From an uncultured Anaeromusa sp. (GTDB lineage: Bacteria; Bacillota; Negativicutes; Anaeromusales; Anaeromusaceae), in the NCBI RefSeq assembly GCF_963668665.1, contig NZ_OY764902.1, positions 780,001-844,000 on the forward strand: a stretch of DNA of 64,000 nt, given 5' to 3'. Positions within the stretch are counted from its first letter, which is position 1. The number at the start of each line of letters is the position of its first letter. The translations under genes and the position numbers were made by a program. The notes under the pieces are model-generated. The model was not told the DNA's origin. It did not search any database and saw nothing but the letters and a program-made list of their open reading frames with translations. Shown here piece by piece: positions 8,814 through 17,939 of this stretch.

Positions 8814-9821
8814 TTATCGACCACAACCATGCCCCCAGCGTACAGGAATGAACCATCGTTCAAACAGATGAATTGCATACTGATCTGTCAAGCCGGCAAT
8901 ATAGTCTACTACCGTAGTTTCTCGGCCCCACTGAGCCTCCCGTTCCTGGAATTCCAAAGGCAGCTGCTCTGGATGCTTCAAAAAGAAAGCAAAAAGATTG
9001 TGGATGATATACTGGCCTTTTTGCCGCTCTTCCTCCAAGGGGGAAGCCCGATAAATCCGTTCAAACATAAATGCTCGAAACTGATCCATAGCTTGCTGAA
9101 CCGTTGGGGAAAAGCCAATCTTCTCTTTACCTTGAGACTGCTCAATCATGTCGGTCACCATAACGGTAATCATGTCCGATGTTCTGGTTCCCAAATGCAC
9201 TTTTACGAAATCGGGCAAATCTTGAGGCTGCAGCATGCCCGCCCGAATACCGTCGTCATAGTCGTGACATAAATACGCCACCCGATCTCCACGCCTCACA
9301 ATGCCGCCTTCCAGCGTCAAGGGCTCCTCGGCGCCAGTGTGGTGCAAAATTCCGTCCCGCACCTCTCCCGTCAAATTCAAGCCTTGCCCATTTCGCTCTA
9401 AATGGTCTACGACGCGCAAGCTTTGCTCGTTATGGTGAAAATGCCCGACAAGCTGGCACAAAGCCTCTTCACCAGCGTGACCAAATGGTGTATGACCTAC
9501 ATCATGGCCTAAGGCAATTGCTTCCACCAAATCTTCATTTAAAGCAAGCCCTCTGGCAATCGTCCGGGAAATTTGGGCTACCTCCAAACTATGGGTCATG
9601 CGCATGCGATAATGATCTTCCGGTGCAATATAAACCTGAGTCTTATGCTTCAAGCGGCGAAACGATTTGCTATGGATAATCCGGTCTCGATCGCGTTGAA
9701 AGGCGGTGCGAATCGGGCACTCCTCTTCCGGGCGCTGCCGAACCGCCTTATGGCTATAGCTTGCATGAGACGCTAATATTTTTCGTTCCAATTCCTCACT
9801 ACGCTCGCGAAGCTTCATCAC
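8814..9821 (-). CDS. Deoxyguanosinetriphosphate triphosphohydrolase-like HD protein
   Basis: A 335-residue HD-domain phosphohydrolase of the dGTPase-like family, which removes triphosphate from deoxynucleotides and tunes dNTP pools. The HD signature is read as H77 in MRMTHSLEVAQ and H106-D107 in ALGHDVGHTPFGHAGE, with a later YLCHDYDDGI segment. The GTG at 9821 lies 8 nt after AGGAGG; the ATG three bases on is an equally plausible start. It is located upstream of dnaG-rpoD, a common arrangement in Clostridia and Negativicutes, and is divergent from the lptA-like gene. Confidence 0.9.
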   Translation of the reverse strand: MMKLRERSEELERKILASHASYSHKAVRQRPEEECPIRTAFQRDRDRIIHSKSFRRLKHKTQVYIAPEDHYRMRMTHSLEVAQISRTIARGLALNEDLVEAIALGHDVGHTPFGHAGEEALCQLVGHFHHNEQSLRVVDHLERNGQGLNLTGEVRDGILHHTGAEEPLTLEGGIVRRGDRVAYLCHDYDDGIRAGMLQPQDLPDFVKVHLGTRTSDMITVMVTDMIEQSQGKEKIGFSPTVQQAMDQFRAFMFERIYRASPLEEERQKGQYIIHNLFAFFLKHPEQLPLEFQEREAQWGRETTVVDYIAGLTDQYAIHLFERWFIPVRWGHGCGR

Positions 9822-9850
9822 GCCAGTCCCTCCTCCTTGCCTTCCTCTTG

Positions 9851-9859
9851 TGCTATAAT
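9851..9859 (+). promoter_or_regulatory. Extended -10 promoter of the lptA-like gene
   Basis: TGCTATAAT is a perfect TGnTATAAT extended -10 element about 49 nt before the start codon. No good -35 hexamer is present, as is usual for this promoter class. Confidence 0.5.
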
Positions 9860-9907
9860 AAAGGAAAGTAGGCTTTTGCTTGTAAAATAAGAAAGGAAGG
9901 TTATACT

Positions 9908-10390
9908 ATGAAATCAACACACATTTTAGCAAGTATTCTTGCTTGCTTTCTGTTTCTTGCTTCGGTAACTTCAGTAGTCTCCGCAGCTGTCCCTGTTATT
10001 CAAGCCGACCAGCAGTATTTTGACATCAAAAGCGGTCTGCATGTATTAAAAGGAAATGTGACGATCAGCCATAGCGGGCGTGTTGTCACCGCCGGCGAAG
10101 CGCGCACAAACATGTTGGAAGTCTGGGCCTCAGACAATGTCACTTTCACTCAGGATGACATTTCTTTCCGCGGTGATTCCGTCTATGTCAACATTCCCAG
10201 CAACACGGCAAAAATCACCGGCAACGTCAGTTACAGCGACAATGGCACAAGCATTCAAGCGCAACAAGTAGAATACGATTGGAATTCTAAAATTGCCCTT
10301 TTTAATGGCCAAGTCAAGATAACGCAAAACGGCACGACTTCTTCGCAGGAACAAGTCCGTTACCATGTAATTGAACACACTTTGATTTAG
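9908..10390 (+). CDS. LptA/OstA-like periplasmic protein
   Basis: The 160-residue product starts with a clear signal peptide (hydrophobic core about residues 6-22, cleavage probably after VSA at 24-26), followed by an OstA N-terminal-type beta domain rich in repeated strand motifs such as LKGNVTISHSGRVVTAGEA and ITGNVSYSDNG. LptA proteins bridge the periplasm and carry lipopolysaccharide to the outer membrane, so its presence in Firmicutes-like sequence implies a diderm cell. AAAGGAAGG precedes the ATG. It is a single gene with its own promoter and terminator, apart from any lptB/lptC/kds genes, so its exact substrate is uncertain. Confidence 0.75.
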   Translation: MKSTHILASILACFLFLASVTSVVSAAVPVIQADQQYFDIKSGLHVLKGNVTISHSGRVVTAGEARTNMLEVWASDNVTFTQDDISFRGDSVYVNIPSNTAKITGNVSYSDNGTSIQAQQVEYDWNSKIALFNGQVKITQNGTTSSQEQVRYHVIEHTLI

Positions 10391-10472
10391 CTCCATTCAC
10401 CTCGGCCGCTGCCTTAAAGCGTCTCTCCCTTTATTAATTACGCTTCCCTTCGCTAATTCCCTGCTATTCTAC

Positions 10473-10508
10473 AAAAAGAGACCAAAAATAAGGTCTCTTT
10501 TTAAAAAA
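10473..10508 (+). terminator. Terminator of the lptA-like gene
   Basis: AAAAAGAGACC (10473-10483) pairs with GGTCTCTTTTT (10492-10502) over an 8-nt loop and ends in a T-run. Confidence 0.8.
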
Positions 10509-10541
10509 ATCCTGGGCTCCAAAAGAGCCCAGGATTTTTTA
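10503..10541. terminator. Terminator of glyQS
   Basis: AAAAAATCCTGGGCTC pairs with GAGCCCAGGATTTTTT over a 5-nt loop. It lies just past the glyS stop on the minus strand and back to back with the lptA terminator. Confidence 0.85.
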
Positions 10542-10561
10542 TTGGGTTACCACGCTGCTTT

Positions 10562-12622
10562 TTAGGCGACAATCACTTTTCCCAAATCACCAATTCCGGA
10601 AGCAAGAGAAACAATCTGTTTTAGCAAAGCTAAGCGATTTGTTTTTACTTCCTCATCCGGATCCATAACCATTACCGCTTCAAAGAAAGCATGAATCGGA
10701 TCGGCTAAGGTCGTCAATTCCGCCAGCACTTGCGCATAGTCACGTTGCTGGGAGCTGGCCGCAATCCTTGCTGCAGCCTTTTGATAAGCAGCGTACAAAG
10801 TTTTTTCTTCATCCGCTACAAAAGAAGTCTCTTTAATTTCATCCCTTGTCGCGTGTTTTACCAAATTCGACGCACGCGTCAAAGCCTGTACCGCTTTTTT
10901 CAGTGAATCCCCTTCGGCAGCAGTCAAAGCCTGCGCTTTCAACCACGACTCATAAAGCACATCGGTATCGCCTTCCAAAATGGCATCGACAACATCATAA
11001 CGCACATTCTGCTCTAACAACAGATTCTTCAAACGCAACCGGAAAAACTCAGCCACATCCTGCTGCAGCTTCTCCTGCACCTTCGCATCTGTCAGGTTCA
11101 ATTGTTCCAAAGCGTATTGAACCATATCCCGCAAGGAGAACCCATAAGGCGCCGCCAAGAGAGTACTGAGAATGCCCTGGGCTTGCCGCCGCAAAGCGTA
11201 AGGATCCTGGGAGCCTGTGGGAATCAAGCCTCGGCTGAAAGTAGCTACAATATTATCCAGCTTGTCCGCAATGCTTACAAGACGGCCCGGCATTCCCTGC
11301 GGCAGCTCATCACCGGCAAAGCGAGGCAGATAATGCTCATAAATGCCTTCCGCCACCGCGTCATCCTCGCCGTTAAGCTTGGCGTATTCCCGCCCCATGA
11401 TGCCCTGCAGTTCCGTAAACTCGCAAACCATACCGGTTACTAAGTCAGCTTTAGCAAGATAAGCTGTCCGCGCTACCTGTTTCAGCGCCGCCTCATCGGC
11501 CTGCAGGTTTTTTCCGAGCTGCAGCGCAGCTGCCTGCACCCGCAGCACCTTGTCATGCATAGTTCCCAGGCCGTCTTGGAAAACAATGCTTTTCAGCCGT
11601 TCCACGCGCTGCTCTAAAGTCCCTTTCTGGTCTTCCATGTAGAAGAAACGAGCATCCGCCAACCGAGCGCGCAGCACCCGCTCATTGCCATGACGAACAA
11701 CATCCAAGTGTTCTTTGCCGCCATTGCGAACCGTAATAAACAAGGGCAAGAGCTTACCGGCCTGATCTAAAACCGGAAAATAACGCTGGTGTTCCTTCAT
11801 CGGCGTAATGACCGCCTCTTGAGGCAGTTCCAAATACTCTTCCTCAAAACGCCCGCATAAGGCCGTGGGATATTCGACCAAATGCACGACTTCTTCCAGC
11901 AGTTCCTCGTCCATCGCGACCACGCCGTTATGCTCCCGAGCCGTTTCTTCCAACTGTTGACGTATGATGCTGCGACGTTTTTCCGGATCTGCTAAGACAA
12001 AATTATGGCGCAGCGAATCTTCATAAGCGGCTGCTTCGGCGATGGTAATTTCCTTTTCTCCCAAAAAGCGATGCCCCCGCGATACGCGCCCGCTGACCAC
12101 GCCTGTCACTTCCAGCGGCACAATTTCTTGTCCGTACAAGGCTACGAGCCAGCGAATCGGCCGGACAAAACGCATGTCTAAATCGCCCCAGTGCATATTT
12201 TTAGGAAAATTAAGCTTGTGCAGCAGCTCCAGCAGCAATTCCGGCAACAACTCAGCCGTAGCCTTTCCTTGCTCATGAATTTGCGCATACACATAGCCGT
12301 CTCGCTCCACCAGCGCATTTACATCCACGCCCTGACCTCTGGCAAAGCCTTGACCCGCTTTCGTCGGTTTTCCTTCCGTATCAAAGGCAATGCGCACCGA
12401 AGGGCCTTTGTTTTCACTTTCACGGTCTTCTTGCTGCTCCGTCAGATTGCGAACCAGCACTGCCATTCTACGCGGCGTTCCGAATACTTGAATGTCTCCA
12501 TGCTCCAGGCGCAGCTCTTGCAACCGCTGGCTGCTATACTCGGTCAACTGCTGCAGAATGCCTTTCATAAAGCGCGCCGGAATCTCTTCCGTACCAATTT
12601 CAAACAGTAAATCCTTAGCCAT
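10562..12622 (-). CDS. glyS: Glycyl-tRNA synthetase beta subunit GlyS
   Basis: The 686-residue beta subunit of the heterotetrameric bacterial glycyl-tRNA synthetase binds tRNA-Gly and contains an HD-like region and a C-terminal DALR anticodon domain. The N-terminus [18 protein letters not shown] is diagnostic of the family, and length is normal. AAAGGAGACTGTCAGC precedes the ATG at 12622. The gene overlaps the 3' end of glyQ by 8 nt, so alpha and beta subunits are translationally coupled and share the T-box leader upstream of glyQ. Confidence 0.97.
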   Translation of the reverse strand: MAKDLLFEIGTEEIPARFMKGILQQLTEYSSQRLQELRLEHGDIQVFGTPRRMAVLVRNLTEQQEDRESENKGPSVRIAFDTEGKPTKAGQGFARGQGVDVNALVERDGYVYAQIHEQGKATAELLPELLLELLHKLNFPKNMHWGDLDMRFVRPIRWLVALYGQEIVPLEVTGVVSGRVSRGHRFLGEKEITIAEAAAYEDSLRHNFVLADPEKRRSIIRQQLEETAREHNGVVAMDEELLEEVVHLVEYPTALCGRFEEEYLELPQEAVITPMKEHQRYFPVLDQAGKLLPLFITVRNGGKEHLDVVRHGNERVLRARLADARFFYMEDQKGTLEQRVERLKSIVFQDGLGTMHDKVLRVQAAALQLGKNLQADEAALKQVARTAYLAKADLVTGMVCEFTELQGIMGREYAKLNGEDDAVAEGIYEHYLPRFAGDELPQGMPGRLVSIADKLDNIVATFSRGLIPTGSQDPYALRRQAQGILSTLLAAPYGFSLRDMVQYALEQLNLTDAKVQEKLQQDVAEFFRLRLKNLLLEQNVRYDVVDAILEGDTDVLYESWLKAQALTAAEGDSLKKAVQALTRASNLVKHATRDEIKETSFVADEEKTLYAAYQKAAARIAASSQQRDYAQVLAELTTLADPIHAFFEAVMVMDPDEEVKTNRLALLKQIVSLASGIGDLGKVIVA

Positions 12623-13505
12623 GCTGACAGTCTCCTTTCAACAGCGGATAGCCAAGGGCTTCACGCTGCTCCAGATATCCTTGGGCGCACAAGCGGGCCA
12701 TATTACGCACCCGGCCAATGAAGGCGGTTCGCTCGCTTACGCTGATGGCGCCTCTGGCGTCCAGCAGATTGAAAGTATGAGAGCATTTGAGCACATAATC
12801 ATACGCAGGCAGCACAAAGCCCGCTTCCAGCACTCGCACCGCTTCTTTTTCATAAAGATCAAACAAGTGGAACAGCAGTGCCGTATCCGCCAATTCAAAA
12901 TTATAATGAGACTGCTCCACTTCGTTGCGATGGAACACATCCCCGTAAGAAACGCCTTCTACCCAGGTCAAATCATAGACATTTTCCACGCCTTGAATAT
13001 ACATGGCCAAGCGTTCCAGGCCATAGGTAATTTCTACAGAAACCGGTTTGACGTCAATACTGCCGACCTGTTGAAAATACGTAAACTGCGTAATTTCCAT
13101 GCCGTCCAGCCAGACTTCCCAGCCCAGGCCCCAAGCGCCCAAGGTGGGAGACTCCCAGTTGTCTTCTACAAAACGGATGTCATGCTTTTCCGGCTCAACA
13201 CCCAGTTGCGCCAGGCTTTCCAAATAGAGCTCCTGGATGTTGGCCGGCGACGGTTTTATAATCACCTGAAACTGGTGATGTTGAAACAGCCGGTTGGGAT
13301 TATCACCGTACCGTCCGTCAGCAGGACGACGCGAAGGCTCCACATAGGCCACCTTCCACGGTTCAGGACCGAGGGCTCTCAAAAAGGTAGCCGGATTCAT
13401 CGTTCCCGCACCCTTCTCCACATCATAAGGTTGTTGCAAAATACAATTTTGTTTGGCCCAAAAGTTTTGCAGCGTCAGGATAATTTCCTGAAAAGTCATA
13501 GCCAT
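12615..13505 (-). CDS. glyQ: Glycyl-tRNA synthetase alpha subunit GlyQ
   Basis: The 296-residue alpha subunit holds the class II catalytic core that activates glycine. Recognisable segments include [15 protein letters not shown] at the start, then [18 protein letters not shown] and [17 protein letters not shown], which are near-invariant in GlyQ. The frame extends to 13523, but AAGGAGGAAGTGGCA places the start at the ATG at 13505. It heads the glyQS operon behind a T-box riboswitch whose terminator ends about 57 nt upstream. Confidence 0.97.
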   Translation of the reverse strand: MAMTFQEIILTLQNFWAKQNCILQQPYDVEKGAGTMNPATFLRALGPEPWKVAYVEPSRRPADGRYGDNPNRLFQHHQFQVIIKPSPANIQELYLESLAQLGVEPEKHDIRFVEDNWESPTLGAWGLGWEVWLDGMEITQFTYFQQVGSIDVKPVSVEITYGLERLAMYIQGVENVYDLTWVEGVSYGDVFHRNEVEQSHYNFELADTALLFHLFDLYEKEAVRVLEAGFVLPAYDYVLKCSHTFNLLDARGAISVSERTAFIGRVRNMARLCAQGYLEQREALGYPLLKGDCQHG

Positions 13506-13561
13506 TGCCACTTCCTCCTTCATTTTCTCTTGCGCTTGCCGAGACGCCAGCCAATAAACAT

Positions 13562-13835
13562 AAAAAACTCCCGTCCCTGCATCGCTTTCGCAATACAGGG
13601 ACGGGAGCTAATCCCGCGGTTCCACCCTGCTTGGCTGTCTAACAGCCCGCCTTCGTTGTCCGGGTTTTACTATCTGCAAAATCAAATTCTGCAAAGTTCC
13701 TCCCGCAGCTCCAGAACGCCTTCTTTCTCTTAAGAAACCTCGGTTTCCCAGCCAGGCTTTCACTGCCCCTGGCTCGCTGCCTGAGAAATACTACTTTCCT
13801 TCTTCACCTATCTCAATTGTGGCTTTAGGATACCA
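13562..13835 (-). promoter_or_regulatory. Glycine T-box riboswitch of glyQS
   Basis: The minus-strand leader carries the conserved T-box sequence AGGGTGGAACCGCG (13615-13628). It is followed by a strong terminator whose arms CTCCCGTCCCTG (13568-13579) and CAGGGACGGGAG (13596-13607) enclose a small loop and end in a T-run. Stem I elements are visible further upstream, including GGAAAGTAGTA and an AGCGAGCC...AAAGCCTGG distal part. A GGC triplet within GAAGGCGTTC (complement of 13718-13720) is a plausible glycine specifier, though I could not fold the leader. Uncharged tRNA-Gly binding should favour the antiterminator and switch on glyQS. Confidence 0.93.
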
Positions 13836-13865
13836 CAAAACAACTCTCAGTGCAAGAATGAACGC

Positions 13866-14624
13866 TCAAGAATTCCCTAACGCCGCTACTTGGCGAATGA
13901 ACGCCGTAGACCGCAAAGGCCGCTCAATATGATGATCCACATAGGATAAAAGCAGCGCCTCCAGCATAAGCAAAGCTTCCCTTGAAACCAGAAATCCCTC
14001 CATTTGCTCCCACTGCAAATGCAAAAACCGCTGCAACAACTCAGCAGCCCCCTCGGAAAACAACTTTTCCTCACTAGAACTGTCATGGCATTGGCGACAA
14101 ACAACACCGCCTGCAGCCATGTCAAACACAGCCGGCCAAACCAGTTCCTTCCCGCATTGCTGGCAGACTTCGCAGGCAGGTTCCAGACCTGCTAATGCAA
14201 ACAATTGCCACGAAGCAGCCAGTGTTACCAGACGAGGATTTCGTTCTTCCATGACGCGCAGCACCCGCAACAGCCATTCATAAATTTCCGGTTCCGCCTG
14301 CCGTTCCGGGCACAGTTCGGTGATCAACTCCGCTAAAAAGCCGGTATAGGCCATGCGATTCAAATCTTCTCGCAACCCTTGAAAGGAATGAATCATTTCG
14401 CAGCCCTTGACCGCCTCTACCTGTTTGCCTGCCAGCAAAGCCAGCTGCGCTTGCACAAAAGGCTGCAATCCTCCTGCCAATTGACTTCTAGGACGTCGCG
14501 CTCCATAGGCAATCGCAGTGATCAGTCCGTGCTCCTTGGAAAAGACCCGCACCAGCCGGTCCGCCTCCCCCCAATTGCGCACAGTCAGCACAACCGCCTC
14601 CACTTGATACCGTCCCGTTGTCAT
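13866..14624 (-). CDS. recO: DNA repair protein RecO
   Basis: The 252-residue RecO helps load RecA on gaps coated with single-strand binding protein. The N-terminal OB fold reads VEAVVLTVRNWGEADRLVRV, and a zinc-finger-like set of cysteines lies at CEVCQQCGK and VCRQCH (about residues 152-178), as in many Firmicutes RecO proteins. AAAAGGAGCAAGAAGA precedes the ATG at 14624. It overlaps the CorC-like gene by 4 nt and lies in the conserved era-recO-glyQS neighbourhood. Confidence 0.93.
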   Translation of the reverse strand: MTTGRYQVEAVVLTVRNWGEADRLVRVFSKEHGLITAIAYGARRPRSQLAGGLQPFVQAQLALLAGKQVEAVKGCEMIHSFQGLREDLNRMAYTGFLAELITELCPERQAEPEIYEWLLRVLRVMEERNPRLVTLAASWQLFALAGLEPACEVCQQCGKELVWPAVFDMAAGGVVCRQCHDSSSEEKLFSEGAAELLQRFLHLQWEQMEGFLVSREALLMLEALLLSYVDHHIERPLRSTAFIRQVAALGNS

Positions 14625-15937
14625 TCTTCTTGCTCCTTTTCCGGCAAATTCGGCAAAGGCACCGCCCTCACCCGGGTAATACGAAAACCGGTGACTCGCA
14701 GCACCGTAAACTGATAGGACCCAATGGGTACACTGTCGCCAATTTCCGGGCGGCGTCCCAGTTTGCCAAAAATGTACCCGCCCAGGGTATCTTCTTCATG
14801 TTCGTCTTGGCGTAAATTCAGTAAGGAAAAGACCTCGTCCAGCAATACCAGCCCATCGAACTCAAAAGACCCGTCCAAGCCTCGCTGCACTTCTCGCTCC
14901 AGAACTTCATCATGTTCATCCTGTATTTCCCCGACGATCTCTTCAATAATATCTTCTAGAGAAACAAGACCGGCGGTACCGCCATATTCGTCAATGACCA
15001 CCGCCATATGAATACGCCGGCGCCGCATTAGCTGCAACAGCTTAGCCACTGACATGCTTTCCGGCACCACCAGAATTTCCCGCATCAGCCGCTTTATATC
15101 CCCCAGCGGCGTTGTCTCGAACTCATTATACATTAAATCTCGCAAATGAATCATGCCAATCACATGATCCTTATCCCGCAAGCACAAAGGGTAGCGGGTA
15201 TGATTGCTTTCCCGCACTACTTGAAGGTTTTCCTCATAAGATTTTTCCATGAAAAGGCACACCATATCCTGCCTCGGTACCATGACTTCCCTGGCAATGC
15301 GGTCTGCAAAATCGAACACATTATCAATCAGCTCGCTCTCCATAGGATCTAGCACGCCCCCGCGCCGGCTAGCGCTGACCAACATGCGTAATTCCTCTTC
15401 CGAGTGAGCCAGTTCGCTTTCACTAGCCCGCTTAATATCAAGATGGCGCAAGAAAAAAGCGGCTGTGTGATCAAACAGCGTGATAACAGGATAACCAACC
15501 TTATGAAACAGATAAAGCGGCCGTGAAACCAACAGCGCCATCTTCTCCGTCTGCTGAATGGCCAGCGATTTGGGAATAAGCTCCCCCAGCACTACATGCA
15601 TCAACGTAATTAAAGTAAAACCAATAATAATACTGACGCTATGCGCCAGCAGCATGCTGTCCGGCGCAAAAAATCGCAAAGCCGGTTCAAGCAAGGAAGC
15701 AATTGCCGCCTCTCCCAGCCAGCCCAAGGCCAGCGACGCCAGCGTAACGCCCAACTGAATGGCGCTCAGATAGGTGTCAATGGCGGAAACAATGCGCATC
15801 GTCAGCTTAGCGCGAATATTTCCTTGATGCACCAATTCTTCCAGCCTTGTTTTGCGCACCCGCACTAAAGAAAATTCGGCTACAACAAAGAAACCGTTAA
15901 TGGCAACCAAACACAAGGCAGCCAGTACCTTTGCCAA
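14621..15937 (-). CDS. CNNM/CorC-type transporter-associated protein (DUF21-CBS-CorC_HlyC), 5' end apparently frameshifted
   Basis: The 438 residues readable from TTG at 15937 form an N-terminal DUF21 membrane domain with about four helices, a CBS pair (VMVPRQDMVCLF... and LRDLMYN...VVPESMSVAKLL) and a C-terminal CorC_HlyC domain. Family members are linked to magnesium or other cation efflux. The TTG has no ribosome site. Upstream, GGAGGAGAG is followed by an ATG at 15965 in another frame; removing one of the two C bases at 15961-15962 would join that ATG to the frame and give MLIDSSLYSLAKVLAAL, a typical family N-terminus. A real frameshift or a sequence error is therefore likely. Confidence 0.85.
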   Translation of the reverse strand: MAKVLAALCLVAINGFFVVAEFSLVRVRKTRLEELVHQGNIRAKLTMRIVSAIDTYLSAIQLGVTLASLALGWLGEAAIASLLEPALRFFAPDSMLLAHSVSIIIGFTLITLMHVVLGELIPKSLAIQQTEKMALLVSRPLYLFHKVGYPVITLFDHTAAFFLRHLDIKRASESELAHSEEELRMLVSASRRGGVLDPMESELIDNVFDFADRIAREVMVPRQDMVCLFMEKSYEENLQVVRESNHTRYPLCLRDKDHVIGMIHLRDLMYNEFETTPLGDIKRLMREILVVPESMSVAKLLQLMRRRRIHMAVVIDEYGGTAGLVSLEDIIEEIVGEIQDEHDEVLEREVQRGLDGSFEFDGLVLLDEVFSLLNLRQDEHEEDTLGGYIFGKLGRRPEIGDSVPIGSYQFTVLRVTGFRITRVRAVPLPNLPEKEQEE

Positions 15938-16035
15938 ACTATATAGAGACGAATCGATAAGGCATCTCTCCTCCGACCTAACGGTCGCCGTCTTCTCTAT
16001 AAACGGCTTTAATCAAAAAACCTGCGACAAAAAAC

Positions 16036-16635
16036 TTATACCTTGGGTGTGGTTCCTTTCGGCATAATGGCCCCGCCTGTCAAAACATACTGCAGGGCGC
16101 TCTCCGGCGCCACATCCAGAAAAACAACATCCTTGCGCGCTACAATCAAGTTCAGACCGGCGGTCATATTAAAACTAAAGGGTATATATACGCATACCGA
16201 TTCTTCGTCCACCGCATCCGCTAGTTCCGACGAAAGGGGCGAGGCCAAAAAGCCGATGGCTTTGGCCTCCGTTCCCGGATACGTCACCAATACCGCTTGC
16301 CGAAACGTCTGCTGAGATCCCAGCATGGCTTTGGATACTTGCTGCACGCTTTTATACAAAAAATTGACAACTGGAATGGACGCAATCATCCGATCCCCAA
16401 AATGAAGGATTTCCTTCATAATCCAATTGGACGAAAACCACCCCATTAAAACTATCAGCAACGCTACCGCTAATACGCCCATTCCAGGAAACTTAATCGG
16501 CAGCACTTTCCCAATCCAAGTTTCCGTAAAGTTAAAAATAGTCAAAACCACCGTCAAAGTGATTGTAACCGGAACTAAAATAATGAGTCCGTTTACAAAA
16601 TACTTGGAAATGGAAAAGCGGAAAATGCGTTTCAT
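16036..16635 (-). CDS. DUF502 family membrane protein
   Basis: A 199-residue protein with two strong N-terminal membrane helices (about residues 13-36 and 50-68) and a soluble C-terminal part containing PGTEAKAIGFL and VYIPFSFNMTAGLNLIV, matching the DUF502 family of integral membrane proteins. Its function is not established. The ATG at 16635 follows AAGGGTGAGTAATAC. It lies 3 nt after era on the same strand and before the corC-like gene, so it belongs to the era operon. Confidence 0.85.
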   Translation of the reverse strand: MKRIFRFSISKYFVNGLIILVPVTITLTVVLTIFNFTETWIGKVLPIKFPGMGVLAVALLIVLMGWFSSNWIMKEILHFGDRMIASIPVVNFLYKSVQQVSKAMLGSQQTFRQAVLVTYPGTEAKAIGFLASPLSSELADAVDEESVCVYIPFSFNMTAGLNLIVARKDVVFLDVAPESALQYVLTGGAIMPKGTTPKV

Positions 16636-16638
16636 GTA

Positions 16639-17538
16639 TTACTCACCCTTATATCCTAACGTGCGCAGCATCATATCGCGGTTGCGCCAATCTTTCTTCA
16701 CCTTTACCCATAAATCTAAATACACTTTAGAACCTAAAAGTCCTTGGACATCTTCTCGGGCCAAACGGCCGATTTCCTTCAGAAGTCCCCCTTTAGCGCC
16801 AATGACAATGCCTTTTTGAGATTCTCTCTCCACGTAAATAACCGCACGCACATAAAGATCTTCATTAGGCCTTGTTTTAATCTCCTCAATCTCCACAGCA
16901 ATGGCATGAGGAATTTCCTCACGTGTTAAATGCAACACTTTTTCACGGATCATTTCCGCAATCACCAAGCGTTCCGGCTGGTCCGTAATCATATCCTCCG
17001 GATAATACTGCGGTCCTGGCTCTAAATGGGTTTTAATCTCTTCAACCAGAGCCTCCAACTGAATATGCTCCAGCGCTGAAATCGGTACAATGGCTTGAAA
17101 ATCAAAGCGCTCCTGATATTGACGGATAATCGGGAATATCGCTTCTTTACTGAGCATGTCAATTTTATTGATTGCCAAAATCACCGGCGTCCGTACAGCT
17201 CGCAGCTGTTCTATAATATACTCTTCACCTGAACCGAAAGAAGCCGTACCATCGGCCACCATCAGTACCACATCCACTTCCTTCAACGTGGACTGAGCCG
17301 TCTGCACCATTAATTCTCCCAGCTTGTGCTTGGGTTTATGAATTCCCGGCGTATCAACAAAAAGAATTTGCGCATCCTCTTGGGTCAACACGCACATAAT
17401 CTTGTTGCGCGTTGTTTGCGGTTTATCCGACATAATCAAAACTTTTTGTCCAATCAGGCTATTAATCAAGGTAGATTTTCCTACATTAGGCCGTCCGACA
17501 ACCGCTACAAAACCGGATTTAAAATTTTTATCACTCAT
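16639..17538 (-). CDS. era: GTPase Era
   Basis: Era (299 residues) is a GTPase that binds 16S rRNA and assists assembly of the small ribosomal subunit. G1 is GRPNVGKSTL at about 16-25, G3 DTPGIH, G4 NKID, and a C-terminal KH domain with VIGAKGGLLKEIGRLAR follows. Length is normal. The start overlaps the cdd stop by 4 nt. Neighbours ybeY and cdd are the usual partners of era in Firmicutes, and YbeY acts in the same ribosome-maturation process. Confidence 0.97.
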   Translation of the reverse strand: MSDKNFKSGFVAVVGRPNVGKSTLINSLIGQKVLIMSDKPQTTRNKIMCVLTQEDAQILFVDTPGIHKPKHKLGELMVQTAQSTLKEVDVVLMVADGTASFGSGEEYIIEQLRAVRTPVILAINKIDMLSKEAIFPIIRQYQERFDFQAIVPISALEHIQLEALVEEIKTHLEPGPQYYPEDMITDQPERLVIAEMIREKVLHLTREEIPHAIAVEIEEIKTRPNEDLYVRAVIYVERESQKGIVIGAKGGLLKEIGRLAREDVQGLLGSKVYLDLWVKVKKDWRNRDMMLRTLGYKGE

Positions 17539-17939
17539 ATTTTATCGTTTCCCCCCTGAAATGCTGCTGGCAACAATTCTTCCAACCGGTAGACAGAGAC
17601 GTCTCCGGCCAAATTCGCCAGCACAATAATATCTACTCCAAACTCCGCCATAACCTGACGGCACGCGCCGCATGGCGCTACTGGCTGCGGCGTATCCGCC
17701 ACAACCGCCAGTATAGAGAACTCACGCTCTCCCGCCGCTATCGCCTGAAACAAAGCGTTACGCTCGGCGCATACAGTTAAGCCATAAGAAGCATTTTCTA
17801 CATTGCAGCCGCTGTAAATAGCGCCGCTTTTAGCCTGCACCGCAGCACCTACGGCAAAATGAGAATACGGCGCATAGGCTCGGCTCCTCACTGCAAGAGC
17901 CGCCTCTAACACTGGCTGCCACTGGCTTGCAGAACTCAT
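17535..17939 (-). CDS. cdd: Cytidine deaminase
   Basis: The 134-residue enzyme converts cytidine and deoxycytidine to the uridine forms in pyrimidine salvage. Zinc ligands and the catalytic glutamate are seen in VCAERNAL, and the two further cysteines in PCGACRQVMAEF. The N-terminal YAPYSHFAVGAA is the family substrate loop. It overlaps ybeY and era by 4 nt on each side. The dgkA gene often found between ybeY and cdd in Firmicutes is missing. Confidence 0.95.
   Translation of the reverse strand: MSSASQWQPVLEAALAVRSRAYAPYSHFAVGAAVQAKSGAIYSGCNVENASYGLTVCAERNALFQAIAAGEREFSILAVVADTPQPVAPCGACRQVMAEFGVDIIVLANLAGDVSVYRLEELLPAAFQGGNDKI

Noticed and set aside
13562..13607. Hairpin before glyQ as a simple terminator of an upstream gene
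   Set aside because: It is the regulated terminator of the T-box leader, since the T-box sequence lies just before it.
12492..13733. 413-codon open frame on the plus strand across glyQS and the T-box
   Set aside because: It lies antisense to glyQ, glyS and the T-box leader, shows no family signature and has no ribosome site. It is a shadow of codon bias.
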